From NCBI GenBank assembly GCA_016293155.1, contig JAEDEU010000001.1, forward strand, positions 1-64,000: a stretch of 64,000 nt of DNA, given 5' to 3'. The stretch is from Clostridiaceae bacterium. GTDB taxonomy: Bacteria > Bacillota > Clostridia > Oscillospirales > Butyricicoccaceae. This document shows, piece by piece, positions 52,601-58,778 of the stretch. Under the pieces are notes generated by a model. It saw only the letters and a list, made by a program, of their open reading frames with translations, did not search any database and had not been told where the DNA came from. The first letter of the stretch is position 1; every line of letters starts with the position of its first letter. The position numbers and the translations under genes are program-made.

Positions 52601-53551
52601 TTCGATTATGAGATCACCTTCTCCGAGCCGCAGAGCGAACGGGGACAGTTTGTGCAGGAAACGGAATCGCTCTTGTCTGAGTGCGTGCTTCTGCACAAGT
52701 CCGGCATGGATGTTGTATGCCAAAAGGGTGTGCAGCAGGTCAATGTCATTGCAAGCGATGATACGCGGATGACAGAGCTGATTGATTTTCATTCCGGAGG
52801 CAGTGCGGTGAACGATCCGAAGGATGGGGAGGCGCTGATTAACGAAAAGCTGGCGGCGCTGGCAGGCGTATCGGTGGGCGACCTGATTTCCATTCAGGTG
52901 GACGACACCCACACCGAGCAGGTCAGGGTCAGCGGCATTTTTGAGAACTATGTGTATCACTATCTGTTCATGACCACTGCGACCTATGAAGCGGTCACAG
53001 GTGAGTCCTGCGAATATCAGAACGCCTATGCCCGCGCGGCGGGCGGCGATCTGCACGATACGGCGGCGCGGCTGGTCAGTGACCATGGAGCAGCTGCGGT
53101 TTCCGTCACGCAGGATACCAAAAACATGGTGGCAAATATGATGCTCAGTCTGAATTATATTGTATGGCTGGTCATTGCGTGTGCCGGCGTGCTGGCGTTT
53201 GTGGTGCTGTTTAATCTGAGCAACATCAATCTGACCGAACGCGTGCGGGAGATTGCGACCATCAAGGTGCTGGGCTTTTATCCGAGAGAGACGGGCGCCT
53301 ATGTATTCCGCGAAAATATTGTGCTCACGGCGTTGGGTGCACTGGCAGGTCTGCCGATGGGCGTGGCGCTGCACCGGTTTGTGATGAATCAGATTCAGGT
53401 GGACATGGTATCGTTCCAGACGCGTATTCTGCCGGTCAGCTTTGTGCTGGCACTGGGCGTGACCTTCCTGTTCGCGCTGATGGTGGATCTCGTCATGCGG
53501 CGCAAGCTGGCGCATATCAACATGGCGGAATCGCTGAAATCCGTAGAATAA
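49688..53551 (+). CDS. Giant FtsX/MacB-type ABC transporter permease with tandem-repeat coiled coil
   Basis: The 1287-residue protein starts with a cytoplasmic basic stretch and a helix at about 24-42, then an extracytoplasmic domain, a coiled coil of about 500 residues (250-735) and two FtsX domains (about 755-890 and 1150-1287). The motifs include QIGTFKALGYSDRDIMKKYI and REIATIKVLGFYPRETGAYV. The coiled coil contains six repeats of about 49 residues around QIE-S/T-GV-L/I-EQY. I start at the ATG with GAGGAG upstream. No ABC ATPase gene is adjacent, so its partner must be elsewhere. Such permeases move lipids or peptides, or drive cell-wall hydrolases. Confidence 0.88.
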   Translation: MKWNTPWSKHKRREIQRSLGRYLAMLVIVALGVGFFSGLKVTRSAIVQTGDHYVERYNLYDYRLISTLGLTEEDAQAMRRVDGVQDAEGSVTADFIAVQPDGTEVVLKAHSITEEINQVNLVAGRMPERAEECVADRRRYTEADLGKTIRVSGSNDEDTAEQFACSEYTIVGLADSVLYLNTERGTSKLAGGSVYAFVFLPRDGFDLDYNTELYVTVKNRGSIFTQEYEDAAAAAQPSVEEALEARAQLRYDEILDEVNEKIQEGQDEYDQGYQEYLSEKADAEQQLADARDELGAAKDEIAAGERRLAENQKKIDQGFADYQDGLKQYNSGAAQLAAKKKQAYAQLSAAQDELDSNRAQVEDGIRQIEESGVLEQYEQLNEAIPQLETALEQIEAAKPQKEQLEQQLEQVEDGIRQIEETGVIEQYNELTASAEQLEQAIAQAEEARAQEEGLRAQLEEAQSAAEQIEQSGVLEQYEQLNAEIARLESELEQVEDSESEAALQEQLNALRAQKQQIEESGVLEQYEQMTASIEQLEEALAQIPTEEQVLELKAQLAQVQAGIEQIERTGVIEQYNELTAAAEQLQQALAQFPTEEQEQALREQLEQAQIGKQQIEQSGVLEQYEQLTGALAQISEGQTELDSRKQQADSQFSAAEAELKRAKATLLSSKAALERAQKQLDAGHESLEQAKRQYEDGLQEYTDSRAEAEEAFAEAERELADALKQLDDARAERDEIEPAETYALDRTTNTGYVCFENDSAIVEGIARVFPVFFFLVAALVCMTTMTRMVDEQRTQIGTFKALGYSDRDIMKKYISYSGSAAVIGAVIGFFGGCKLFPYALWKAYNMMYDFAEIEFVFDKKLAFLSLAVALLCSAGATVAACRAELVRMPAELMRPKAPKPGKRVLLERITPIWSRMSFLHKVTVRNVFRYKKRMFMMVLGIGGCTALVLTGFGVKDSIANLAEDQYGSIMKFDYEITFSEPQSERGQFVQETESLLSECVLLHKSGMDVVCQKGVQQVNVIASDDTRMTELIDFHSGGSAVNDPKDGEALINEKLAALAGVSVGDLISIQVDDTHTEQVRVSGIFENYVYHYLFMTTATYEAVTGESCEYQNAYARAAGGDLHDTAARLVSDHGAAAVSVTQDTKNMVANMMLSLNYIVWLVIACAGVLAFVVLFNLSNINLTERVREIATIKVLGFYPRETGAYVFRENIVLTALGALAGLPMGVALHRFVMNQIQVDMVSFQTRILPVSFVLALGVTFLFALMVDLVMRRKLAHINMAESLKSVE
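50768..51600 (+). repeat. Six in-frame tandem repeats of about 147-150 bp
   Basis: Within the permease gene, residues 361 to about 640 consist of six units starting near residues 361, 411, 461, 510, 559 and 608. Each unit has a core QIE-x-S/T-GV-L/I-EQY-x-x-L/M followed by Gln/Glu-rich heptads. Two units carry the variant ETGVIEQYNELT or RTGVIEQYNELT. The DNA copies are diverged but alignable, so the array probably arose by internal duplication. Confidence 0.9.
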
Positions 53552-53565
53552 CCCGGGAAAATCGA

Positions 53566-53603
53566 AAACTCCGACCGAAGGCATGGATCTGGTCGGAGTT
53601 TTT
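53566..53603 (+). terminator. Terminator of the permease gene
   Basis: AACTCCGACC and GGTCGGAGTT pair around a 14-base loop, followed by TTT. Confidence 0.85.
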
Positions 53604-53611
53604 GCTGTCAA

Positions 53612-53650
53612 TGGAAAAAGAAAAAGCACTCAAGCATTTGCTTGAGTGCT
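53612..53650 (-). terminator. Terminator of tRNA-Gln copy 1
   Basis: AGCACTCAAGC and GCTTGAGTGCT form a perfect 11-bp stem with a four-base loop, followed on the minus strand by TTTTTCTTTTT. It is identical to the hairpin after copy 2. Confidence 0.92.
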
Positions 53651-53653
53651 CAA

Positions 53654-53727
53654 TGGCTGCCGAACTAGGATTCGAACCCAGACAAACAGAGTCAGAGTCT
53701 GTCGTGCTACCTTTACACAATTCGGCA
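53654..53727 (-). tRNA. tRNA-Gln (anticodon CTG), copy 1
   Basis: A 74-nt tRNA includes an encoded CCA. The acceptor stem TGCCGAA/TTCGGCA, the anticodon stem ACAGA/TCTGT around loop CTCTGAC with CTG (plus-strand 53693-53695) and the T-arm GGGTTCGAATCC are visible. It reads CAG. The same sequence recurs at 55876-55949. Confidence 0.95.
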
Positions 53728-53752
53728 ATATTCTGTCGTGCTGACAAAAAAT

Positions 53753-53780
53753 ATTATACCGCATTTTGAGGAAAAGTCAA
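53753..53780 (-). promoter_or_regulatory. Promoter of tRNA-Gln copy 1
   Basis: On the minus strand, TTGACT (53775-53780), a 16-bp spacer and TATAAT (53753-53758), about 25 bases before the tRNA. Confidence 0.85.
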
Positions 53781-54022
53781 GCATTATTTTTTGAAAATGA
53801 AAAAATAATTGGGAGTGCAAATGAAGAGGCGTGAGGCTGCAAAAATATCTTTCAAGTGTATATGGAGGGGAAGAGATGATATGAACCTAAATAAGTATTA
53901 AAATGACGAAATAAGATGAATGAATGGATAAAATAAAGAAATTTAATTCGTCGAATAGATGATATATTGAATAGAAAGGATTGCTTTGGTGAAAAATAAA
54001 ATGAAAGTTTTGTAATTTATGC
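53781..54022. other. Very AT-rich intergenic stretch
   Basis: About 240 bases at visibly lower GC than the rest. No convincing gene is present. A 26-codon ORF (53821-53901) has a GGGAG just upstream but encodes a basic peptide I do not recognise. I see no insertion-sequence ends. Confidence 0.5.
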
Positions 54023-54051
54023 TTGCATTTTTGGTGGCGCCGTGATAGACT
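54023..54051 (+). promoter_or_regulatory. Promoter of amtB-glnK
   Basis: TTGCAT (54023-54028), a 17-bp spacer and TAGACT (54046-54051). Transcription would begin at the foot of the leader hairpin. Confidence 0.5.
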
Positions 54052-54056
54052 AATCC

Positions 54057-54105
54057 CAGACAAAGGTGTCTGATACCCATCAAGGGGTATTGGATACCTT
54101 TTTTT
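54057..54105 (+). promoter_or_regulatory. Transcription attenuator in the amtB leader
   Basis: A terminator stem of 17 pairs without mismatches (three G-U) joins 54062-54078 with 54085-54101 around a six-base loop, followed by a run of Ts. Its 5' arm contains the 3' half of a smaller hairpin (CAGACA 54057-54062 with TGTCTG 54067-54072). The two structures exclude each other, so amtB-glnK expression is probably controlled by antitermination. The trigger is unknown. An ANTAR-type RNA-binding protein is one candidate. Confidence 0.75.
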
Positions 54106-54149
54106 ATTTACTGATTTACAATTTTGTTGTAAGATGGGAGTGAAAAACA

Positions 54150-55391
54150 ATGATAGACTCTGGCAACACTGCGTTTATCATCATCTGCGCGGCACTGGTA
54201 TTTTTAATGACCCCCGCACTGGCATTTTTCTACGGCGGTCTGGTGCGCAGAAAAAATGTAATCAATACGATGATGTCCTCTCTGTTCATCATGGGACTGG
54301 CATCGGTGCTCTGGGTGGCGGTCGGCTACTCGCTGTCCTTCGGCGGCAATACCGCCGGTGTCATCGGCACGTTTCAGAACGTATTTCTGAACGGCATCGG
54401 CTGGGAGCCGGGCACCTATGCGGACAGCATTCCGGCTCAGGTGTTCGTTATCTTCCAGATGATGTTTGCGATCATCACACCGGCGCTGATTACCGGTTCG
54501 GTAGTCGGACGCATGAACTTTAAGGCGCTGTTCCTGTTCATCCTGCTGTGGTCGTTCGTCGTTTACTATCCGATGGCGCACATGGTGTGGGGCGAGGGCG
54601 GATTCCTTGCGGAGATCGGCTCGATTGATTTCGCCGGCGGCAATGTCGTTCACATCAGCTCGGGTGTTTCCGCGCTTGTACTGTCCATCCTTCTGGGCAA
54701 GCGCAGAGGAGCGGAGCAGGGCAATTTCCTGCCGCACAATATCCCGTTTGTCATTCTCGGCGCGTGCCTGCTGTGGTTCGGCTGGTTCGGCTTCAACGCC
54801 GGCAGCGCACTCGCGGCGGATGGTCTCGCAGCACATGCATTCCTGACCACCAACACCTCCGCGGCAAGCGCAATGCTGAGCTGGATGCTCATTGATATCC
54901 TCCGCGAGGGCAGACCGTCGGTGGTCGGCGCATGCACCGGCATGGTGCTCGGACTGGTTGCCATCACGCCGGGTGCGGGCTTTGTTCCGCTGTGGTCGGC
55001 GTTTCTCATCGGCGCGCTGGTCAGCCCAATCTGCTATTTTGCGGTATCCGTCATTAAGGTAAAGTTCGGCTACGACGATGCACTCGACGCATTCGGCTGT
55101 CACGGTGTCGGCGGTATCTGGGGCGGCATCGCAACGGGCATTTTTGCGCAGTCGTCCATTAACCCTGTCGCTCAGTGGAACGGTCTGGCATTCGGCGATG
55201 TCAAGCTGTTCCTCGCGCAGGTCATCAGTATTGTGATTACGATTGTGATTGCCATTGTCGGCACGCTGATCTGTGCCGGTATTGTCAAGCTGATTGTTCC
55301 GCTGCGCGTTACGGAGCGCGAGGAGCGCGTCGGCATGGACGAAACCGCACACGGTGAGCGCGCATATCCGACCTTTACCGGTCTGGACTAA
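54150..55391 (+). CDS. amtB: Ammonium transporter AmtB
   Basis: The 413-residue protein has eleven or so helices, beginning NTAFIIICAALVFLMTPALAFFYGG, which is the family opening without a cleaved signal. The twin pore histidines lie in YYPMAHMVWGEGGFL and LDAFGCHGVGGIWGGI, and the HISSGVSALV and LLWFGWFGFNAGSAL segments are typical. It imports ammonium. The partner glnK follows 16 bases downstream. Confidence 0.95.
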   Translation: MIDSGNTAFIIICAALVFLMTPALAFFYGGLVRRKNVINTMMSSLFIMGLASVLWVAVGYSLSFGGNTAGVIGTFQNVFLNGIGWEPGTYADSIPAQVFVIFQMMFAIITPALITGSVVGRMNFKALFLFILLWSFVVYYPMAHMVWGEGGFLAEIGSIDFAGGNVVHISSGVSALVLSILLGKRRGAEQGNFLPHNIPFVILGACLLWFGWFGFNAGSALAADGLAAHAFLTTNTSAASAMLSWMLIDILREGRPSVVGACTGMVLGLVAITPGAGFVPLWSAFLIGALVSPICYFAVSVIKVKFGYDDALDAFGCHGVGGIWGGIATGIFAQSSINPVAQWNGLAFGDVKLFLAQVISIVITIVIAIVGTLICAGIVKLIVPLRVTEREERVGMDETAHGERAYPTFTGLD

Positions 55392-55407
55392 CTGGAGGTA
55401 GTAAAGC

Positions 55408-55749
55408 ATGATTAAAATTGAAGCAATTGTCCGTCCGGAAAAGATGGAGGATGTCAAGGATGCGCTGTCCCTGATTAATGTCAATGGTATCACCCTGTCT
55501 CAGGTCATGGGCTGTGGCTCCCAGAAGGGAAAGACAAAGACTGTGCGCGGACGCACGTTTGAGGTCAATATGCTCCCGAAGATCAAGTTTGAGATCGTCG
55601 TTTCCAATGAGGAGTGGGCGCAGATCACCATTGATGCCATCTGCAATGCCGCCTACACCGGCGAAATCGGTGACGGTAAGATTTTTTGCTACAATCTGGA
55701 TAATGTCGTGCGCATTCGTACCAGAGAGATCGGTATCACTGCACTTTAA
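55408..55749 (+). CDS. glnK: PII signalling protein GlnK with atypical T-loop
   Basis: GlnK binds ATP, ADP and 2-oxoglutarate and gates AmtB. The 113-residue protein has MIKIEAIVRPEKMEDVKDAL, the B-loop TGEIGDGKIF and the C-loop VVRIRTREIG. Its T-loop is GKTKTVRGRTFEV. Positions 46 and 51, both tyrosine in E. coli GlnB, are Val46 and Phe51, and position 49 is Arg rather than Ser. Uridylylation at Tyr51 and phosphorylation at Ser49 are therefore impossible. Control would rest on ligand binding alone. Confidence 0.93.
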   Translation: MIKIEAIVRPEKMEDVKDALSLINVNGITLSQVMGCGSQKGKTKTVRGRTFEVNMLPKIKFEIVVSNEEWAQITIDAICNAAYTGEIGDGKIFCYNLDNVVRIRTREIGITAL

Positions 55750-55791
55750 ATCCCGTCATAAATTATTTTATCATATCCCCATCAAATCGCT

Positions 55792-55822
55792 CCGGCGGAG
55801 GCTCAGTCCTCCGCCGGTTTTT
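55792..55822 (+). terminator. Terminator of amtB-glnK
   Basis: CCGGCGGAGG and CCTCCGCCGG form a ten-bp stem around CTCAGT, followed by TTTTT. Confidence 0.92.
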
Positions 55823-55841
55823 CTGTCTGCCTGCTGACATG

Positions 55842-55872
55842 AAAAAAGCACTCAAGCATTTGCTTGAGTGCT
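55842..55872 (-). terminator. Terminator of tRNA-Gln copy 2
   Basis: The hairpin AGCACTCAAGC/GCTTGAGTGCT is identical to that of copy 1 and is followed by TTTTTT on the minus strand. Confidence 0.92.
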
Positions 55873-55875
55873 CAA

Positions 55876-55949
55876 TGGCTGCCGAACTAGGATTCGAACC
55901 CAGACAAACAGAGTCAGAGTCTGTCGTGCTACCTTTACACAATTCGGCA
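55876..55949 (-). tRNA. tRNA-Gln (anticodon CTG), copy 2
   Basis: The sequence is the same as copy 1 through the whole tRNA, including CCA and anticodon CTG. The identity extends into the terminator, over about 110 bases in total. The copies lie 2222 bases apart in the same orientation, on either side of amtB-glnK. Confidence 0.95.
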
Positions 55950-55992
55950 ATATTTGGTTGGTGGAACGCTGCGGAGCGAATCAACGAATATT

Positions 55993-56020
55993 ATTATATC
56001 CCATTTTTTCAAAAAGTCAA
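55993..56020 (-). promoter_or_regulatory. Promoter of tRNA-Gln copy 2
   Basis: On the minus strand, TTGACT (56015-56020), a 16-bp spacer and TATAAT (55993-55998). The elements match those of copy 1, but the distance to the tRNA is longer (about 43 bases against 25) and the spacer sequence differs. Confidence 0.85.
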
Positions 56021-56109
56021 CAATTATTTATGAAAAAAATGAAAAAATTTTCGGGGATTCTGCGGGAATTTTGAGGATATCGGAAATAGTCAAATAGCGG
56101 CATCGGGTA

Positions 56110-56115
56110 TATAAT
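56110..56115 (+). promoter_or_regulatory. -10 element of the typA promoter
   Basis: TATAAT stands 54 bases before the typA start. The hexamer 17 bp upstream, TAGTCA, is a weak -35. The stretch from 56021 to here holds nothing else I can identify. Confidence 0.55.
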
Positions 56116-56169
56116 GGATAGGAAAATCAATGAAGCACGCAATTTTACGCATCTTTCTACGGAGGCATT

Positions 56170-57990
56170 ATGGTTAGAAACGATTTAAGAAATATTGCAA
56201 TTATCGCGCACGTCGACCACGGCAAGACGACACTGGTCGATCAGATGCTCAAGCAGGGCGGCGCATTCCGTGACAATCAGGTTGTCGAGGAGCGCGTCAT
56301 GGACAGCAATGACCTGGAGCGTGAGCGCGGTATTACCATTCTGGCAAAGAACACCTCGGTTCATTATAAGGATACCAAGATCAACGTCGTGGACACCCCG
56401 GGACATGCGGACTTCTCCGGTGAGGTCGAGCGCATCCTGAAGATGGTAGACGGCGTTATCCTGCTGGTTGACGCATTTGAGGGCCCGATGCCGCAGACCC
56501 GCTTCGTGCTGGAGAAGGCGCTGGAGTTCGGTCATAAGATCATCATTGTGGTCAACAAGATCGACCGTCCGGATGCCCGCCTGTCCGATGTCGGCGACGA
56601 GGTACTCGAGCTGCTGCTCACGCTGGATGCAACCGACGAGCAGCTGGACAGCCCGATCCTGTACTGCTCCGGTCGTGACGGCACCGCTTCGCTGTCCCCG
56701 AACAAGCCGGGTGAGGATCTGGTTCCGCTGTTCGAGACCATTCTGGATCACATTCCGGCACCGCATGTCAACGTAGACGGCGAGTTACAGATGCTGGTTT
56801 CCTCGATCGACTACAACGACTATGTCGGACGCATTGCAATCGGACGCATTGAGCGCGGCAGTGTCAAGGTCGGTCAGGAGGTCACCGTATGCAGCTATTC
56901 CCGCAAGGACAAGCCGTACAAGGCAAAGGTCGTTTCTCTGTATACCATTGACAGTCTGGGACGCACGCCGATTGAAACCGCCTCCGCGGGCGATATCGTA
57001 TGTATTTCCGGCATCGAAAACGTCACCATCGGTGATACTCTGTGCTCAAGCGATGCAGTGGAGCCGCTGCCGTTCGTCAAGATTTCCGAGCCGACCGTCG
57101 AGATGTATTTCTCGGTCAATGACTCCCCGTTTGCCGGCAGAGAGGGCAAGTACGTGACCTCCCGCCAGCTGCGTGAGCGTCTGCACCGCGAGCTGCTCAA
57201 GGACGTTTCCCTGCGCGTACACGAGACCGAGACCACGGATACCTTCCGCGTTGCGGGCCGCGGCGAAATGCACCTGTCCATCCTGATCGAGAACCTGCGC
57301 CGTGAGGGCTATGAGTTCCAGGTCGGTGCACCGCGCGCACTGTACAAGGAGATTGACGGTCAGCTGTGCGAGCCGATTGAGCGCATGGTTGCGGATGTTC
57401 CGTCCGAAGCACTGGGCTCCGTCATGGAGAAGATGGGCGAGCGCAAGGGCGAATTACAGCACATGGCGCCGCAGGGCGACCGTATGCGCGTAGAATTCCT
57501 GATTCCGGCACGCGGTCTGTTCGGCTATAAGACCGAATTTTTGACCGACACCCGCGGCGAGGGCATTCTCAGCTCGGTATTTTATGATTACCAGCCGTAC
57601 AAGGGCGATATCCGCAAGCGCAAGACCGGTTCCCTGATCGCATTTGAGACCGGCACCGCAGTCGGCTACGGTCTGTTCAACGCGCAGGAGCGCGGACAGC
57701 TGTTCATTGGCGCAGGCGAGGAGGTCTATGAGGGCATGATCGTCGGCGTATCCCCGAAGAGCGAGGACATGGCGGTCAACGTCTGCAAGAAGAAGCAGCT
57801 GACCAATATGCGTGCTTCCGGCTCGGATGACGCGCTGCGTCTGATTCCGCCGCACATCATGTCGATTGAGGAAGCGATGGAGTTCATCTCGGATGATGAG
57901 CTGATCGAGGTCACCCCGACCAACATCCGCATGAGAAAGGCAATTCTGTCCAACTCCGAGCGCATGAAGAAGCTCAAGAGCCACAAATAA
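56170..57990 (+). CDS. typA: Translational GTPase TypA/BipA
   Basis: TypA is a ribosome-binding GTPase related to EF-G, needed for 50S assembly and growth at low temperature. The 606-residue protein has P-loop IAHVDHGKTTLVDQML, DTPGHADFSGEVERIL (G3) and VVNKIDRPDARL (G4). A TypA-specific C-terminus follows (IPARGLFGYKTEFLTDTRGEG and KKKQLTNMRASGSDDALRL). GGAGG precedes the ATG. Length is normal. Confidence 0.96.
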   Translation: MVRNDLRNIAIIAHVDHGKTTLVDQMLKQGGAFRDNQVVEERVMDSNDLERERGITILAKNTSVHYKDTKINVVDTPGHADFSGEVERILKMVDGVILLVDAFEGPMPQTRFVLEKALEFGHKIIIVVNKIDRPDARLSDVGDEVLELLLTLDATDEQLDSPILYCSGRDGTASLSPNKPGEDLVPLFETILDHIPAPHVNVDGELQMLVSSIDYNDYVGRIAIGRIERGSVKVGQEVTVCSYSRKDKPYKAKVVSLYTIDSLGRTPIETASAGDIVCISGIENVTIGDTLCSSDAVEPLPFVKISEPTVEMYFSVNDSPFAGREGKYVTSRQLRERLHRELLKDVSLRVHETETTDTFRVAGRGEMHLSILIENLRREGYEFQVGAPRALYKEIDGQLCEPIERMVADVPSEALGSVMEKMGERKGELQHMAPQGDRMRVEFLIPARGLFGYKTEFLTDTRGEGILSSVFYDYQPYKGDIRKRKTGSLIAFETGTAVGYGLFNAQERGQLFIGAGEEVYEGMIVGVSPKSEDMAVNVCKKKQLTNMRASGSDDALRLIPPHIMSIEEAMEFISDDELIEVTPTNIRMRKAILSNSERMKKLKSHK

Positions 57991-58015
57991 ACAGCGGTAA
58001 AGCCGTATAAATCGT

Positions 58016-58068
58016 TTGCATACCGTATGGTCATCTGCTACAATAAAAGCAGAGACCATACGGTTTTC
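58016..58068 (+). promoter_or_regulatory. Long inverted repeat that overlaps the ridA promoter and may terminate typA
   Basis: ACCGTATGGTC-A-TCTGCT (58022-58039) pairs with AGCAGA-GACCATACGGT (58048-58064), followed by TTTTC, so it can terminate typA transcription. Within it lie TTGCAT (58016-58021), a 17-bp spacer and TACAAT (58039-58044), a plausible ridA promoter. The DNA dyad could also be a repressor site. Confidence 0.7.
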
Positions 58069-58106
58069 ATTTTTATAAAATTTATATTCAGAAGGGACAG
58101 ATTAGA

Positions 58107-58484
58107 ATGAAAAAGCAGATTTCCACTCCGAACGCTCCGGCAGCACTCGGTCCGTATTCTCAGGCAATTGAGACTGACGGCTATGTATTCGTTTCCGGTC
58201 AGGTGCCGATTGACCCGGCAGCAGGCAAGATCACTGCGGACACCATCGAGGCGCAGTCCGAGCAGGTGATGAAGAACATCGGCGCAATTCTCGCAGAGGC
58301 CGGACTGGGCTATGAGAGCATCGTCAAGACCACCTGCTATCTGGCAGATCTGGCGGATTTTGCGGCGTTTAACGCGGTATATGGCGCATATTTTAAGGAT
58401 GCAGCTCCGGCGCGTGCGTGCTTCCAGGTTGCGGCACTTCCGGCAGGCGCAAAGCTTGAGGTTGAGGCGATTGCGGTCAAGTAA
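58107..58484 (+). CDS. ridA: RidA family reactive imine/enamine deaminase
   Basis: RidA hydrolyses the 2-aminoacrylate-type intermediates released by PLP enzymes. The 125-residue protein matches the family: NAPAALGPYSQAIETDGYVFVSGQ, IEAQSEQVMKNIGAILAEAG, KTTCYLADLADFAAFNAVYG and the substrate-binding Arg in APARACFQVAALPAGAKLEVEAIA. AGAAGGGACAG precedes the ATG. Confidence 0.95.
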   Translation: MKKQISTPNAPAALGPYSQAIETDGYVFVSGQVPIDPAAGKITADTIEAQSEQVMKNIGAILAEAGLGYESIVKTTCYLADLADFAAFNAVYGAYFKDAAPARACFQVAALPAGAKLEVEAIAVK

Positions 58485-58639
58485 ATCGCTGAGGACAAAA
58501 CCGGACTGACTTTCATTCAAGATATACTCAAAACAGTCGATATGACGGATTTCTTCTAAGCATTATTGTCAGAAACGATTCTTGCCAAAACGCGAAATAC
58601 AGCAAGATGAATAAGGTTTGTAAATGTTCTGAAAAGTTG
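58485..58639. other. Intergenic stretch with no recognised feature
   Basis: I see no gene or clear terminator between ridA and the pyk promoter. Confidence 0.45.
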
Positions 58640-58668
58640 TGGACAAGTGCAAAAACGTATGATATACT
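58640..58668 (+). promoter_or_regulatory. Promoter of pyk
   Basis: TGGACA (58640-58645), a 17-bp spacer and TATACT (58663-58668), with an upstream TGA giving an extended -10. Confidence 0.65.
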
Positions 58669-58697
58669 TAGTTATGTAAGAAGAAAAGTCAAAAATA

Positions 58698-58751
58698 CGG
58701 CGGTGAGGAGAGTGAGGCGCAGGAGCAAGGTTTTATCCTGTGCGGCCGCCG
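58698..58751 (+). promoter_or_regulatory. Nested stem-loop in the pyk leader
   Basis: CGGCGG (58698) pairs with CCGCCG (58746-58751), and inside it GCGCAGGA (58717-58724) pairs with TCCTGTGC (58736-58743). No T-run follows. It lies about 27 bases before the start codon and may affect translation or mRNA decay. Confidence 0.5.
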
Positions 58752-58778
58752 AATGGCAAATTGTGATGAGGTGTCATT

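Noticed and set aside
53821..53901. 26-codon ORF with GGGAG upstream in the AT-rich gap before amtB
   Set aside because: Too short and unlike any known peptide. Kept only as a note in the gap entry.
53612..55949. The paired tRNA-Gln repeats as attachment sites of an integrated element
   Set aside because: The DNA between them holds only amtB-glnK and leader sequence, with no integrase, and both copies are complete tRNA genes with promoters.
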